The notes beneath the pieces were generated by a model that saw only the letters and a list, made by a program, of their open reading frames with translations, did not search any database and had not been told where the DNA came from. A stretch of 35,868 bases of DNA from Bacillota bacterium. Lineage in GTDB: Bacteria > Bacillota > Negativicutes > Sporomusales > CTSoil-080. Below, one piece after another: positions 24,533-33,346 of this stretch. Numbering within the stretch: the stretch's first letter is position 1; every line of letters starts with the position of its first letter. The position numbers and the translations under genes are program-made. The stretch lies in NCBI GenBank assembly GCA_017889625.1, contig JAGGAD010000041.1, positions 1-35,868 on the forward strand, in the 5' to 3' direction.

Positions 24533-25693
24533 ATGAAAAAAAAGAAAATGAAAAAGCTCCTGATAGGAGGCGTGGCCACTGCGACCCTAATGGGGCTATC
24601 TCCGATATCCGCGTTTGCTGCGGATACAATGACTGCTACATATGATGGTGTTACTGTCGAATCAATGATTAAGGCCGTAGACTACTATAATGATGGCGGG
24701 ACTTATACTTCTGATGGGGAGACTATAGATACTACGGTCGATAATACCTCTGCCGTTTATGCTGAAAACAGCGGCACCAATGTGACGCTATCAAATGTGA
24801 CGATTACAAGCAGTGCAAATGATAGTACGGGGTATGATTGTGAATTAAACGGTGGCTCTGGGTTAACTGATGCCCTCGGGTCCCAGTATGGCCTTGACGC
24901 TGCGGTATATGCTAACGACGGTGGCACAATAACCATTACTGGTAACTCGTCAATAACTACCTCTGGCCTTATTGGGAACGCGGTATATGCCACTTATGGC
25001 GGTACAATCTATTTAACTGGTACCGCCGATAGCCCTATTACGATAACAACAAGCGGACTTAATGCTCATGGGGTGGATGTAACCTATGGTGGCACGACCT
25101 ATCTTACTTATGTAGACATCACAACTACAGGCGCCCATGCCTCAGCGATTGCTACCGACTTTGGCGGCGGCACCGACTATGTCTATAATTGTACCGTAGA
25201 TGCCGAGGGTACAAAATCAGCCGGGATTTACTCTTGCGGGTACAATGAAGGTTACATTTACGTTGAAGATTCAACGATTGTTTCTGCACTAGATGCTGGG
25301 GCGGCGGTAGCATCTGGCGGAAAACTTGAAGTTTACAACTCATCAATTACTGGGGTAAATGCGCTTAGTGTAATGTTTGGCGGCGACTCGGCAGAGGAGA
25401 CTGATCCCATCATAATTGATGGCAGTTCACTAACATCAACCGGCGGGGCGGCTATTATCTGGAAAAATGGTAACAGTACTGTGACCTTGCAGAATGGGAC
25501 GACAGTTACGGCCTCTAACGGTATTTTGGCGGAGGCGGGAGACTTCTTTGGTGATGACCCCAGCGAAGCGACTCTGGTTTTGAGCGATGAAACGTTAACC
25601 CAGGGCTACGAATTGCTTGCCGACAGCGGCAGCACGCTGGCAACTTACTTGGAAGACTATGGATATCGATTCCACCAGCACCTGGAATGTTAG
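24533..25693 (+). CDS. Autotransporter, passenger part (gene broken by a frameshift)
   Basis: The 386-residue frame starts with a basic N-terminus and a signal peptide (LLIGGVATATLMGL, ending SAFA at about residue 29). Then comes a Ser/Thr/Gly-rich passenger with many repeated segments such as VYANDGGTITITGNSSI and VYATYGGTIYLTG, the right-handed beta-helix pattern of pectin-lyase-like autotransporters. After about residue 375 (TYLED) the sense is lost and the frame stops at 25693; the missing half continues in another frame (next entry). It should have been exported to the cell surface. Codon choice has more C-ending codons than the dcw genes, which may reflect high expression or transfer. 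Confidence 0.85.
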   Translation: MKKKKMKKLLIGGVATATLMGLSPISAFAADTMTATYDGVTVESMIKAVDYYNDGGTYTSDGETIDTTVDNTSAVYAENSGTNVTLSNVTITSSANDSTGYDCELNGGSGLTDALGSQYGLDAAVYANDGGTITITGNSSITTSGLIGNAVYATYGGTIYLTGTADSPITITTSGLNAHGVDVTYGGTTYLTYVDITTTGAHASAIATDFGGGTDYVYNCTVDAEGTKSAGIYSCGYNEGYIYVEDSTIVSALDAGAAVASGGKLEVYNSSITGVNALSVMFGGDSAEETDPIIIDGSSLTSTGGAAIIWKNGNSTVTLQNGTTVTASNGILAEAGDFFGDDPSEATLVLSDETLTQGYELLADSGSTLATYLEDYGYRFHQHLEC

Positions 25694-27002
25694 CGCCGAT
25701 TCAACTGTGACGAGTTTAACCAATAGCGGCGGTACGGTGAACCTGCTGTATTCTGACGGCACCTATTATACTCTTACCGACACCGGTAATTTATCCGGCA
25801 GCGGCACCTTTAAAATGAATGTTGATCTTAGCGATACCTCATTGCTCAACACAATTACAGTCGACGGAACTGCTAGTGGTACCTATGCAATATATTTTAC
25901 TGGTCAAAACGCGGCTTACTTAGCAACAAACTCGCTTACCAGCCCAATAAAGGTACTTTCTACTGGAACTAGCACCGCAACGATTACCGGCGGTGGAGAC
26001 TTTGGCGCTTATCGCTGGTCGATTGCTGCAGGATCAACCTTATCTTCCTCCTACAGCAGCTCTGACTATTATCTTTACAATACGTATACGCCATCTACCC
26101 CTGCCTACGCTGCCATTGACACTACCGCGTCTAACGTTGCCGCATGGTATGGTGAAATGAACGAGATTGCAAACCATATGAATGAACTGCGGGTGGCTAG
26201 CAAATATAACGATGATTTCTGGTCCCGTACGTATTCCAATAAATTCACCGTTAAACCTAATGGCGGCAAATCCTTTACTGAAGTAATGAGCGGTGTTGAA
26301 GTAGGTAAAGATAACGCCAGTTTCTTCGACGGCGGCAAGAAAGTAACCGGTTTTCTCGTTGGGGCAGGTAAGGCGGACAATTCCTTCAGTACTGGTGGCT
26401 CAGGCAGTGTCGATAGTTATTATGGTGCTGCTTACAGTAGCTGGATTAAAAACGATGGTTCTTACTTCGATCTCATCGGCAAATACAACTCCTTCAGCAA
26501 CGACTTTTCCGCAACCCTATTAGGTGGTGAAATCACCGATACTGCCTCATACCACAGCAATAGCTTTGGGCTATCCGCACAAATTGGGAAACGCCTGGAA
26601 AAGGGCAACGGTGTTTTCATCGATCCACAGGCCTCGGTGACCGTCCTTCGGTCAAATTCGGCTGACTATACAAGTACAAATGGCCTGGCTGTTAGTTTAC
26701 CGGCTAATACCTCAATGCAATTCAAGCTGGGAGGTACCTTCGGAAAGAAGACAACTGACAGCAATGGAGACAGCCGTCAGGTTTATGGCAAGTTAGCCTG
26801 GGTACAGAACTCCTCTAGCGACAGCAAAACCATCGTTGACGAGGCCTCTTTCGATTCCAACCTGAAAGGCAGTCAAGTAGTTACTGGGATAGGCTTTATT
26901 CAGGAAGTCGGCAGTCACGAAATCTATATCAATGTAGAAAAATCTTGGGGCAATGATCTTAACTACTATGGCGGCAACCTCGGTTACCGTTGGAAATTTT
27001 AA
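25617..27002 (+). pseudogene. Autotransporter, C-terminal part with beta-barrel (frame-shifted continuation)
   Basis: This frame continues the passenger from about 25659 (MDIDSTSTWNVSADS) and ends in an outer-membrane autotransporter barrel: NEIANHMNELR, FWSRTYSNKF, SYYGAAYSSWI, and alternating beta strands to a final GYRWKF with the terminal Phe typical of BAM substrates. It has no proper ribosome site or signal peptide, so it is not expected to be made alone. Joining it to the upstream part needs one base removed (or two added) near 25651-25662. No homopolymer run lies there, so phase variation by slippage is unlikely; mutation or a sequencing error remain. The barrel implies an outer membrane. 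Confidence 0.85.
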
Positions 27003-27060
27003 ATAACGATTTTTGTAAGTTAAAAAAAAGACCTGTTTATCCTAAAGCGATCAACAAATC

Positions 27061-27101
27061 AAGAGGCGCACCGCTCTTACAAGAAAGAGGGTGTGCCTCT
27101 T
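27061..27101. terminator. Hairpin downstream of the autotransporter
   Basis: AAGAGGCGCACC (27061-27072) pairs with GGTGTGCCTCTT (27090-27101) including one G-T pair, with CTCTT/AAGAG pairing inside. There is no clear T-run after it, so it may be an RNA 3' end stabiliser rather than a standard terminator. Confidence 0.5.
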
Positions 27102-27229
27102 AATAGTTAAGTAATAGGCCGTTAGTCCTAACTTGGCACTTGAAATTAGAGACCTGAGTCTCAAGGAATATTATGTACAAATAGGTAATTATGCCCATAT
27201 AAGATTTAAAATGGTTCATTATATAAAAA

Positions 27230-27257
27230 TTAACTTGTTTAAAATTTACGATACAAT
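27230..27257 (+). promoter_or_regulatory. Candidate sigma-A promoter for the zinc-ribbon gene
   Basis: TTAACT and TACAAT are 16 bases apart, about 140 bases before the GTG at 27396. Confidence 0.4.
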
Positions 27258-27395
27258 AGTTTATAGAATTATTGTCGGGAATACCATGTATAGCGAAAAA
27301 ACTTTAGAGAGTAAGCCTGAAAGATTCCGTATTGAAGGTACAGATTCGGGAAAACCTGCACTTTTACGTAAGAGCGGAATGGAAAGGATTTAAAA

Positions 27396-27671
27396 GTGCC
27401 AATTGTTAATGAGGGATCTTACGAAACTCAGTTAGGATTAGAAGAAGAGGTCAGACTTTTCTTATTTAAAAAAAAGATATGTCCGTTATGTGGTGGATCC
27501 ATGAGAAGGAAAAAAAAATTTGTTAGTACAAATGAAGAAAAGAACATCTTTTTTCATGCCCAATTCTATTTCAAAAAATATGATCTGCAATTATTCTACA
27601 TATGTCATAAGTGCGAGAAGCTATATTTATTAACGGTGCGGCCTGAACTGATAAAGGAGAAGCTCGATTAG
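27396..27671 (+). CDS. Small zinc-ribbon protein of unknown function
   Basis: The 91-residue product has two CxxC pairs, CPLCGG near residue 34 and CHKCEK near residue 75, about 40 residues apart, a typical zinc ribbon. The rest is lysine-, phenylalanine- and tyrosine-rich. No family is recognised. The GTG start follows AAAGGATTTAAAA; the gene is closed by a good terminator. AT content is higher than in the cell wall genes. Confidence 0.65.
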   Translation: MPIVNEGSYETQLGLEEEVRLFLFKKKICPLCGGSMRRKKKFVSTNEEKNIFFHAQFYFKKYDLQLFYICHKCEKLYLLTVRPELIKEKLD

Positions 27672-27701
27672 CCCCTAGTTGGGTGATTGTATTGACGATA
27701 T

Positions 27702-27745
27702 AAAAAGCCAGAAGCGGCGGATTATCGCAGCTTCTGGCTTTTTAC
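27702..27745 (+). terminator. Rho-independent terminator after the zinc-ribbon gene
   Basis: AAAAAGCCAGAAGC (27702-27715) pairs perfectly with GCTTCTGGCTTTTT (27730-27743). Confidence 0.8.
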
Positions 27746-27822
27746 TTGTAAAGGTATTATTTATGGTTGATGAAACTTGCTAACGTAAAGGAAAATGCAC
27801 GCCTCCAGGGCTAAACAATTAG

Positions 27823-27872
27823 TTTACAGAACTAATGTTTGGTTATATAATGAAATCAAACATTAGTTCTGT
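27823..27872 (+). promoter_or_regulatory. recA promoter with two mirror-image LexA-like boxes
   Basis: TTTACA (27823-27828) and TATAAT (27846-27851) are 17 bases apart, an excellent sigma-A promoter. The arm ACAGAACTAATGTTTG (27826-27841) lies in the spacer and its perfect reverse complement lies at 27857-27872, over the expected start site. Each arm holds GAAC-N4-GTTT, close to the Gram-positive LexA/DinR box. SOS control of recA is therefore likely. Confidence 0.75.
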
Positions 27873-27885
27873 GGGAGGGATAGTA

Positions 27886-28962
27886 ATGGCAGAAAAGACT
27901 ACCGGGACTGAAATAGATAAGAAAAAGGCGCTTGACAAGGCGATGACTCAAATTGAAAAAGATTATGGTAAAGGCGCGATTATGAAATTGGGCGCAGCAG
28001 TTGCTAACATGAATATTGAAGTTATCCCGACGGGAGCGTTATCATTAGATATTGCTCTTGGTGTGGGTGGCATTCCTCGTGGCCGGATTGTTGAAATATA
28101 CGGCCCGGAATCATCGGGTAAAACAACTGTTGCGTTGCACATAATTGCTCAAGCCCAGAAAAAAGGCGGGGTTGCCGCCTTTATTGATGCCGAGCATGCG
28201 CTTGATCCAACTTATGCTAAAGCTCTGGGGGTAAACATTGACGAATTACTTGTTTCTCAGCCGGACAATGGTGAACAAGCCTTAGAAATTGCGGCAGCTT
28301 TAGTTAATAGTAATGCAGTTGATGTAATTGTTGTTGATTCAGTAGCTGCGTTAGTACCTAAGGCAGAGATAGAGGGGGATATGGGCGACTCGTATGTTGG
28401 TTTGCAAGCTCGGCTAATGTCACAAGCGATGCGTAAATTAACGGGTATTGTCAGCAAGGCTCGAACGACTATTCTTTTTATCAATCAGCTTCGTGAAAAA
28501 GTCGGTGTTATGTTTGGAAGTCCGGAAGTAACTACTGGCGGTAGGGCGCTGAAGTTCTATTCATCGGTTCGGCTGGATGTCCGAAAAAGTGAAACCATAA
28601 AACAAGGAAATGATGTGGTTGGGACGCGCACCAGGGTTAAGGTAGTTAAAAATAAAGTTGCTCCGCCGTTCAAACAAGCTGAATTTGATATTATATATGG
28701 CCAAGGGATTTCTCACGAAGGAATTTTGGTTGATTTAGGTACAGAAATGGAAATCATCGAAAAAAGCGGTTCGTGGTATTCGTATGGTGAAAACCGTTTA
28801 GGACAAGGCCGGGAAAATGCAAAAGATATGTTGAAAGAACAGCCAGAAATCGCAAAACAAATCGAGGCAAAAATCCGGGAAATTATTAGTATGAACAAGG
28901 CAAAGCTGCAAGCAGGTGCAGATGCGTCAGATATACAGGAAGAAAGCCAAATAGTAAATTAA
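27886..28962 (+). CDS. recA: Recombinase RecA
   Basis: RecA is the strand-exchange ATPase of homologous recombination and the activator of LexA self-cleavage. The 358-residue product has the Walker A motif GPESSGKT at residues 73-80, [21 protein letters not shown] (Walker B), the L2 region [16 protein letters not shown], and [15 protein letters not shown]. The ATG at 27886 follows GGGAGGG; in-frame codons further upstream would place the operator within the gene. It is a single-gene unit between an SOS-type promoter and a terminator. Confidence 0.98.
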   Translation: MAEKTTGTEIDKKKALDKAMTQIEKDYGKGAIMKLGAAVANMNIEVIPTGALSLDIALGVGGIPRGRIVEIYGPESSGKTTVALHIIAQAQKKGGVAAFIDAEHALDPTYAKALGVNIDELLVSQPDNGEQALEIAAALVNSNAVDVIVVDSVAALVPKAEIEGDMGDSYVGLQARLMSQAMRKLTGIVSKARTTILFINQLREKVGVMFGSPEVTTGGRALKFYSSVRLDVRKSETIKQGNDVVGTRTRVKVVKNKVAPPFKQAEFDIIYGQGISHEGILVDLGTEMEIIEKSGSWYSYGENRLGQGRENAKDMLKEQPEIAKQIEAKIREIISMNKAKLQAGADASDIQEESQIVN

Positions 28963-29279
28963 TCCACCTTTCAATATAAAAGCCTGACGAATTTCGTCAG
29001 GCTTTTATATTTGGCGAAGAGGTTAGACGATGGGGTGGCTTGCTGGGGTAGGAAATATTTGGATAAACCAAGGCGCTGCCTAGTCCGGGTGGTGGTTAAT
29101 TAATAAGTGAATTTTATCTTCGCTTTGACTTATTGGTAAGTAAGTTTTTGTTTTGGGGGGCTATCGGGAAAATAGGGAAGGATTTTGCTCACCTCCATGG
29201 AAAAATATAACAAACAATATTTGGTGAGGCTATACTATCAAACTGGTAAATGAATTTCGAGAAGAAGGATGAGGTTAGC
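28963..29279. other. Intergenic region between recA and the SMP-30-like gene
   Basis: It contains the recA terminator at its start. The rest (29011-29279) has no gene, no strong promoter and no clear repeat; TATACT at 29231 is a possible -10 box but lacks a good -35 box. Confidence 0.5.
28976..29010 (+). terminator. Rho-independent terminator of recA
   Basis: AAAAGCCTGACGAA pairs with TTCGTCAGGCTTTT and is followed by ATAT. The stem core resembles the terminator at 23104-23129. Confidence 0.8.
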
Positions 29280-30320
29280 GTGAAGCAAAAGACTTGGAGA
29301 AGAGTTGCCATAATCCTGTTGGTCGTAGCGAGTTGTATTTTTCCCTCTGTGATCATACTAGCTGAGGGGATGGGGGATAGCTCATTATCACAAGGGCGGC
29401 CATTACCGCCTGAACTTCAAAATTTGCCGACAATCGTGGCCGAAGCTTGGCTTGAGGTCGATCCCGATCCACAAAATACCGTGTTAGAGGGACCGGCCTT
29501 TGACAAAGGGGGGAATTTATACGTTTGTCGCAATTCACCAGCGTCGCCTGAGCAAAAGATCTTAAAAATCGCACCGGATAAAACTATTACGACTATTTGG
29601 CAAGGCAAGGCTGTTCCTACTGGGTTAGCCTTACATAAAGATGGCCGGTTATTTGCGGTTTGCTTAACCGGAGAAATTTTAATTATGCAACCGGACGGTA
29701 CGATGCTGGAAACACTTACGCCGAAATATAATGGCTCGTCAATGGTTGGAAATGATTTAGTTTTTGACAAAGCCGGAAACTTATATTTTACAGATTTTAA
29801 GGGGCTTTTTACAAAACCGATTGGCGGAGTATATCGACTAGATGCCGCGGGAGGCTATACTAAAATCACGCAGATCATTAATAATTTAGCCTTGCCGAAT
29901 GGGATATCGCTTTCGCCGAACGGTGATGTATTATGGGTTGCCGAACTTGGCCAAAATCAAATTCTTCGGGCCAAATTGACGGCTGAGGGGAACCTGGTCC
30001 CTTTTGCCGGGGTGGCAATTACTTATCGAAATACCGGCGATGATGAAACAGATTCAAACCGAGTAGACGCTGCTGGCAATTTGTATCAGGGAATGATGGG
30101 GGGCGGAAGAATCCTTGTTTTAAACAAGCATGGCGTTCCTGTTGCTAATATTGTTGTTCCCCGACGGGATGAAGATAGGAATATTATGACGCCGAACCTG
30201 GTGATAAAACCTGGAACTAATGAAGGATATATGATGGTTGCCGGGATTAAAGGAGAAGGAACCTGGATCTACAAGTTCACAGCCTTGGCCGAGGCGGAGC
30301 AACTGTATTCTCATCAATAA
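29280..30320 (+). CDS. Exported SMP-30/gluconolactonase-like beta-propeller protein
   Basis: The 346-residue product begins with a signal peptide or anchor (basic KQKTWRR, then VAIILLVVASCIFPSVIIL). The rest is a six-bladed propeller of the SMP-30/lactonase type: EGPAFDKGGNLYVC, PTGLALHKDGRLFAVC, NDLVFDKAGNLYFTDF, PNGISLSPNGDVLWVAE and DAAGNLYQG, including the Glu, Asn and Asp positions expected for the single metal site. Relatives hydrolyse lactones, but the substrate here is unknown. GTG 29280 is preferred since GGATGAGG precedes it; the ATG at 29250 has no ribosome site. It converges on the AarF gene with nine bases between. Confidence 0.85.
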   Translation: MKQKTWRRVAIILLVVASCIFPSVIILAEGMGDSSLSQGRPLPPELQNLPTIVAEAWLEVDPDPQNTVLEGPAFDKGGNLYVCRNSPASPEQKILKIAPDKTITTIWQGKAVPTGLALHKDGRLFAVCLTGEILIMQPDGTMLETLTPKYNGSSMVGNDLVFDKAGNLYFTDFKGLFTKPIGGVYRLDAAGGYTKITQIINNLALPNGISLSPNGDVLWVAELGQNQILRAKLTAEGNLVPFAGVAITYRNTGDDETDSNRVDAAGNLYQGMMGGGRILVLNKHGVPVANIVVPRRDEDRNIMTPNLVIKPGTNEGYMMVAGIKGEGTWIYKFTALAEAEQLYSHQ

Positions 30321-30329
30321 GGGGAGACA

Positions 30330-32006
30330 CTAGAGTTTTCCCGAGCGCAATATTGCATATATTACCCATACAAACATTAGTATTGCAACCAAAAAACCAA
30401 TTTCGACGCTGGGAAAGTGCCCTAAGATGGAGTATTGCCCCATTATCGATGAACTAATAATGATGCTCCCCATAATAATGCTAAACGCTAATAGAATTAT
30501 ACTTACGGCTAGGCGATTGCTGATTCGATCGAGATGGCTTAAAAAAAATTCCGTTTCAGCCAGAGCTATGTTTATATGAAACCGCCCCTGATTTACCAGG
30601 GTACCTAACTTTTTGACGTTTTTGGGAATATTGTTGAAAATATCGCCAAAATCAATTGCAGTTTTCCAGAGATATTCAGCAATTGCTTGAGGCTGGATTC
30701 TTTCTAATAATAGTTTTTCGCCAAAAGGCTCAACAAGATCAAAAATACTTAACTTAGGGTCAAGTTTTTTTACAATGCCTTCTACCGTCAGTAAGGCCTT
30801 GCCGACCAATACTAAGTCAGCGGGAATTCGTATCATATGTTTCTGGGCGATGAGAAAAAAATCGGTAATTGCTTCGCCAATACTGATTTTACTTAACGGG
30901 ACGCCATAATAAGTATCGATTAAAAGATCAATATCATCTTGTACTTGCCGGAGATTTACTTGGGGTGGAACAATGCCGATTCGGAGCAGTGCTTTGACTA
31001 AATCATCGCTACTATTACGTTTAAGGCCAATCATAAGTGCAGACAAGCAATTTTTCATCTCGGGGCCAAGTCTTCCGACCATACCAAAATCTAAAAAACC
31101 AATAACCTCATTAGGTAGCACAATGACATTTCCCGGATGGGGGTCGCCGTGGAAAAATCCGCTGATAAAAATTTGCTGGAAAATCCCTTTAGCAAAGCGA
31201 CTTGCGACCAAGAGAAGGTTAGAACCTTGCTGTGTAAGGATAGTACTTTGGTTGATCTTTACGCCTTGAAGAAATTCGGTTGTAAGGATTTTTTTTGTAG
31301 AGTAATCCCAATAGACCGTAGGAATATAATAATCCTTCTGATTTTTTAGCTGAATAGAAATTTTCTCGGTATTGCGGGCTTCGATAGTGTAGTCGAGTTC
31401 CTTACGAAGCGACTTGGCAAATTCATCGACCATATCAACAATCTGATAGCGTTTGGCCCAGGAAAACCGATTCTCAACAGTTACCGCTATCTCAAATAAA
31501 ATTTCCAAGTCGGTTTGAATCGTGGCAGCAATGTCGGGGCGTTGGATTTTTACCGCTACTTTTTGTCCGGTTGTTAAAGTTGCCACATGAACCTGGCCAA
31601 TTGAAGCCGCCGCTAAGGCCTGGGAATCAAAGTCCAGAAATAGTTCCTCAATGCTAGTGCCCAGTTCTTCGAGGATTAACCGTTGGACTTGTTCGTAGGG
31701 AAACGCCAATACTTCGTCCTGCAATTTTTCCAAGTGAACAATGATTTCTCGCGGTAAAATATCTGGTCTAGTACTGGCGATCTGACCTAACTTTATATAA
31801 GTAGGACCTAATTGCTGCAGGGCGAGTCGAATCCTTTCGCCAACATCGGTCGGGTTTTCGGAGGGTGGTTTTATCCATAGACGTTCATAATAAGGAAACT
31901 TTTGGACTAGATCCATTCCTTCGATAAGATAGCCAAACCCTTGGTTGGCTAACACCGTAGCAATCTCACGATAACGTTTTATATGCCGAAATTGTTTACC
32001 AAACAT
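30330..32006 (-). CDS. AarF/UbiB (ABC1/ADCK) family kinase-like protein
   Basis: The 558-residue product belongs to the atypical kinase family of UbiB/ADCK: PPSENPTDVGERIRLALQQLGPTYIKLGQ with the KxGQ motif, AAASIGQVHVA (the Ala-rich nucleotide loop), FFHGDPHPGN (catalytic loop) and VIGFLDFGMVG (DFG equivalent). Two hydrophobic helices near the C-terminus (residues 505-555) anchor it in the membrane. UbiB supports ubiquinone synthesis in proteobacteria; the role in a Firmicute like this is unclear, perhaps lipid or quinone handling. CGGAGAA precedes the ATG. No terminator separates it from the convergent SMP-30-like gene. Confidence 0.92.
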   Translation of the reverse strand: MFGKQFRHIKRYREIATVLANQGFGYLIEGMDLVQKFPYYERLWIKPPSENPTDVGERIRLALQQLGPTYIKLGQIASTRPDILPREIIVHLEKLQDEVLAFPYEQVQRLILEELGTSIEELFLDFDSQALAAASIGQVHVATLTTGQKVAVKIQRPDIAATIQTDLEILFEIAVTVENRFSWAKRYQIVDMVDEFAKSLRKELDYTIEARNTEKISIQLKNQKDYYIPTVYWDYSTKKILTTEFLQGVKINQSTILTQQGSNLLLVASRFAKGIFQQIFISGFFHGDPHPGNVIVLPNEVIGFLDFGMVGRLGPEMKNCLSALMIGLKRNSSDDLVKALLRIGIVPPQVNLRQVQDDIDLLIDTYYGVPLSKISIGEAITDFFLIAQKHMIRIPADLVLVGKALLTVEGIVKKLDPKLSIFDLVEPFGEKLLLERIQPQAIAEYLWKTAIDFGDIFNNIPKNVKKLGTLVNQGRFHINIALAETEFFLSHLDRISNRLAVSIILLAFSIIMGSIIISSSIMGQYSILGHFPSVEIGFLVAILMFVWVIYAILRSGKL

Positions 32007-32179
32007 AGCGTTCTCCGATTTAGCGATAATTACATGAAGTAAAGTAAGCGAGCCTAGCGGTATAGACCCTGGTGAGCTATTGACAATAGTATAACTGATA
32101 ATAGGTATTTTAATTAAGTTGTACGGCGGAGGCGTAATCCCTTGCTATCAGTTTTTCATTATACTTCTCAATAACTAAA

Positions 32180-32530
32180 GGGCTGTTGCACTAAGTAGAA
32201 ATTTACCAGTCCTATTCCTGTTTGGGGAAAAATCAGCCAGCCCTAAGACTGATGCTCAAGATTTTAGTTTACGCCTATATGAATAGTATCTATTCTTCCC
32301 GCCAGATTGAGCTTGCCTGTAGACGCGATATCAATTTTATGTATCTGCTTGAAAATGCTACGTCACCAGATCATACAACCATTGCCCGATTTAGGTCGCT
32401 GCATTTTGCACCTTTTGCGATTCAGATCATGCCGCAGACTCCAATTAATTGTTTACTTAACTAAATGTGAAATATGCCGAGAAAACCAGCTAAGCCGTGT
32501 CGATACCTTGGTTGTCCCAACTTAACCTAC
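32180..32530 (+). mobile_element. Remnant of an IS1182-type insertion sequence
   Basis: GGGCTGTTGCACTAAGTAG (32180-32198) resembles the terminal repeat of IS1182/IS5-like elements, and a transposase fragment follows directly. No matching right end is visible, and the middle and 3' parts of the element are gone. The right boundary given is approximate. Confidence 0.6.
32222..32464 (+). pseudogene. IS1182 family transposase fragment
   Basis: The frame reads MLKILVYAYMNSIYSSRQIE, then LACRRDINFMYLLENA and PDHTTIARFRSLHFAP, which is the N-terminal (DUF772-like) helical domain of IS1182 transposases. About 50 N-terminal residues are missing upstream, and after HFAP the sense degenerates; a trace (CEICRENQ, like the usual GEISRENIF) continues in another frame at about 32464-32490. 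The catalytic DDE region is absent, so it is dead. Confidence 0.75.
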
Positions 32531-32626
32531 GCATCTTATTGCAAAAAACAACTGGTCATATCATAAGCACCGAAATCATGGAGCAAATCACGAGGACGAT
32601 ACAGATATAAATCGGGGTTGAGAAGT

Positions 32627-33196
32627 TTATGTTTGTTTTCTAAAAGGCTTTATATATGGCATGAGTAGAGGAATATAATCTTTTGGAAAAAGTGAGATCG
32701 CAATTTCCGTAATTTCTGGAGGCGATTCTTGCATGCTGTTATCCATCCATAAAAGTAAGAAATTGTAAATTCCTCCTGCGTGGTAATATATTCGAAATTT
32801 TTCTTTTTGGTTAGAAATTTGATCGCAAAGTGTTTTTTCAAAATAGGCGTTAACGACTTCTAGAAGCAAATATGATAACCCATTTCTTTGGATAAGCAGC
32901 AACTGCGACTTATATCTGTAAAAATGACAAAAAATAATATTTAGGTAATTTTTAGAGTCGGTATACTTCGAGTCCTTGAACTCTGAAATATATGAAAACA
33001 GGATGTTTTCCAATGAGAACTTTAAAACAGCTTCTTTCGATGCGAAATTGCGATAGTATGTTGAGCGATTAACGCCTGCTTTTTTTGTAATCTCACTTAT
33101 GGAAATGTCGTTATAATTTTTATTTACCATCAGTAATAGCAGCGCTTCAGAAATATATTCTTTTATCAATTGGGTAGAAACATTTTTCCTTTTCAT
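32627..33196 (-). CDS. TetR family transcriptional regulator
   Basis: The 189-residue product has a TetR-type helix-turn-helix in residues 8-55: ISEALLLLMVNKNYNDISISEITKKAGVNRSTYYRNFASKE-like order, with GVNRSTYYRNF as the recognition helix. The C-terminal ligand domain is of the TetR_C-type with YYHAGGIYNFLLLWM. It is divergent from the metallo-beta-lactamase-fold gene, with repeated TTTAAGCAACAAA sites between them, so it probably represses itself and that operon. Its inducer is unknown. AT content is higher than in the main cluster. Confidence 0.88.
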   Translation of the reverse strand: MKRKNVSTQLIKEYISEALLLLMVNKNYNDISISEITKKAGVNRSTYYRNFASKEAVLKFSLENILFSYISEFKDSKYTDSKNYLNIIFCHFYRYKSQLLLIQRNGLSYLLLEVVNAYFEKTLCDQISNQKEKFRIYYHAGGIYNFLLLWMDNSMQESPPEITEIAISLFPKDYIPLLMPYIKPFRKQT

Positions 33197-33232
33197 TTAA
33201 GCAACAAACCTCCATGTTGTGTTGCAATTTAG
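33196..33232. promoter_or_regulatory. Operator-like site at the TetR gene start
   Basis: TTTAAGCAACAAA (33196-33208) abuts the tetR start codon, and an imperfect inverted copy (TGTGTTGCAATTTA) ends at about 33231. The same 13-mer recurs at 33281. Confidence 0.5.
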
Positions 33233-33252
33233 GTATCATAAAGTTTTTGTTC

Positions 33253-33306
33253 TTGAATACTAAAAAATGTAGAAGTATAATTTAAGCAACAAATGTCGCT
33301 TAAATT
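33253..33306 (+). promoter_or_regulatory. Promoter and operator of the MBL-SfsA operon
   Basis: TTGAAT (33253-33258) and TATAAT (33276-33281) are 17 bases apart. The palindrome AATTTAAGC-N10-GCTTAAATT (33279-33306) overlaps the -10 box and start site and contains the repeat TTTAAGCAACAAA. This layout fits repression by the adjacent TetR protein. Confidence 0.7.
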
Positions 33307-33346
33307 ATATAGCGGACTTGTAATTAAGTCAAAGGAGAAATGATAT

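Larger units (their letters stand above)
27003..27395. other. Intergenic region between autotransporter and zinc-ribbon gene
   Basis: This 393-base stretch holds a hairpin (27061-27101), a candidate promoter (27230-27257) and an 86-codon open frame from 27133 without ribosome site or family resemblance, which I treat as non-coding. A shorter in-frame start at 27286 (35 codons, ending just before the zinc-ribbon start) cannot be excluded. Confidence 0.45.
32007..32626. other. Gene-poor region holding an IS relic
   Basis: Between the AarF and TetR genes lies no intact gene. It contains a possible IS end at 32180-32200 and a broken transposase fragment (32222-32464, with traces to about 32500). 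The stretches 32007-32179 and 32530-32626 hold nothing I can name. Confidence 0.5.

Noticed and set aside
27133-27393. 86-codon frame upstream of the zinc-ribbon gene
   Set aside because: TTG start without ribosome site, AT-biased composition, a candidate promoter inside it, and no recognisable family; a shorter 35-codon version from 27286 remains unproven.
30973-31349. Plus-strand frames opposite the AarF/UbiB gene
   Set aside because: They are shadows of the kinase motifs on the minus strand and lack start signals.
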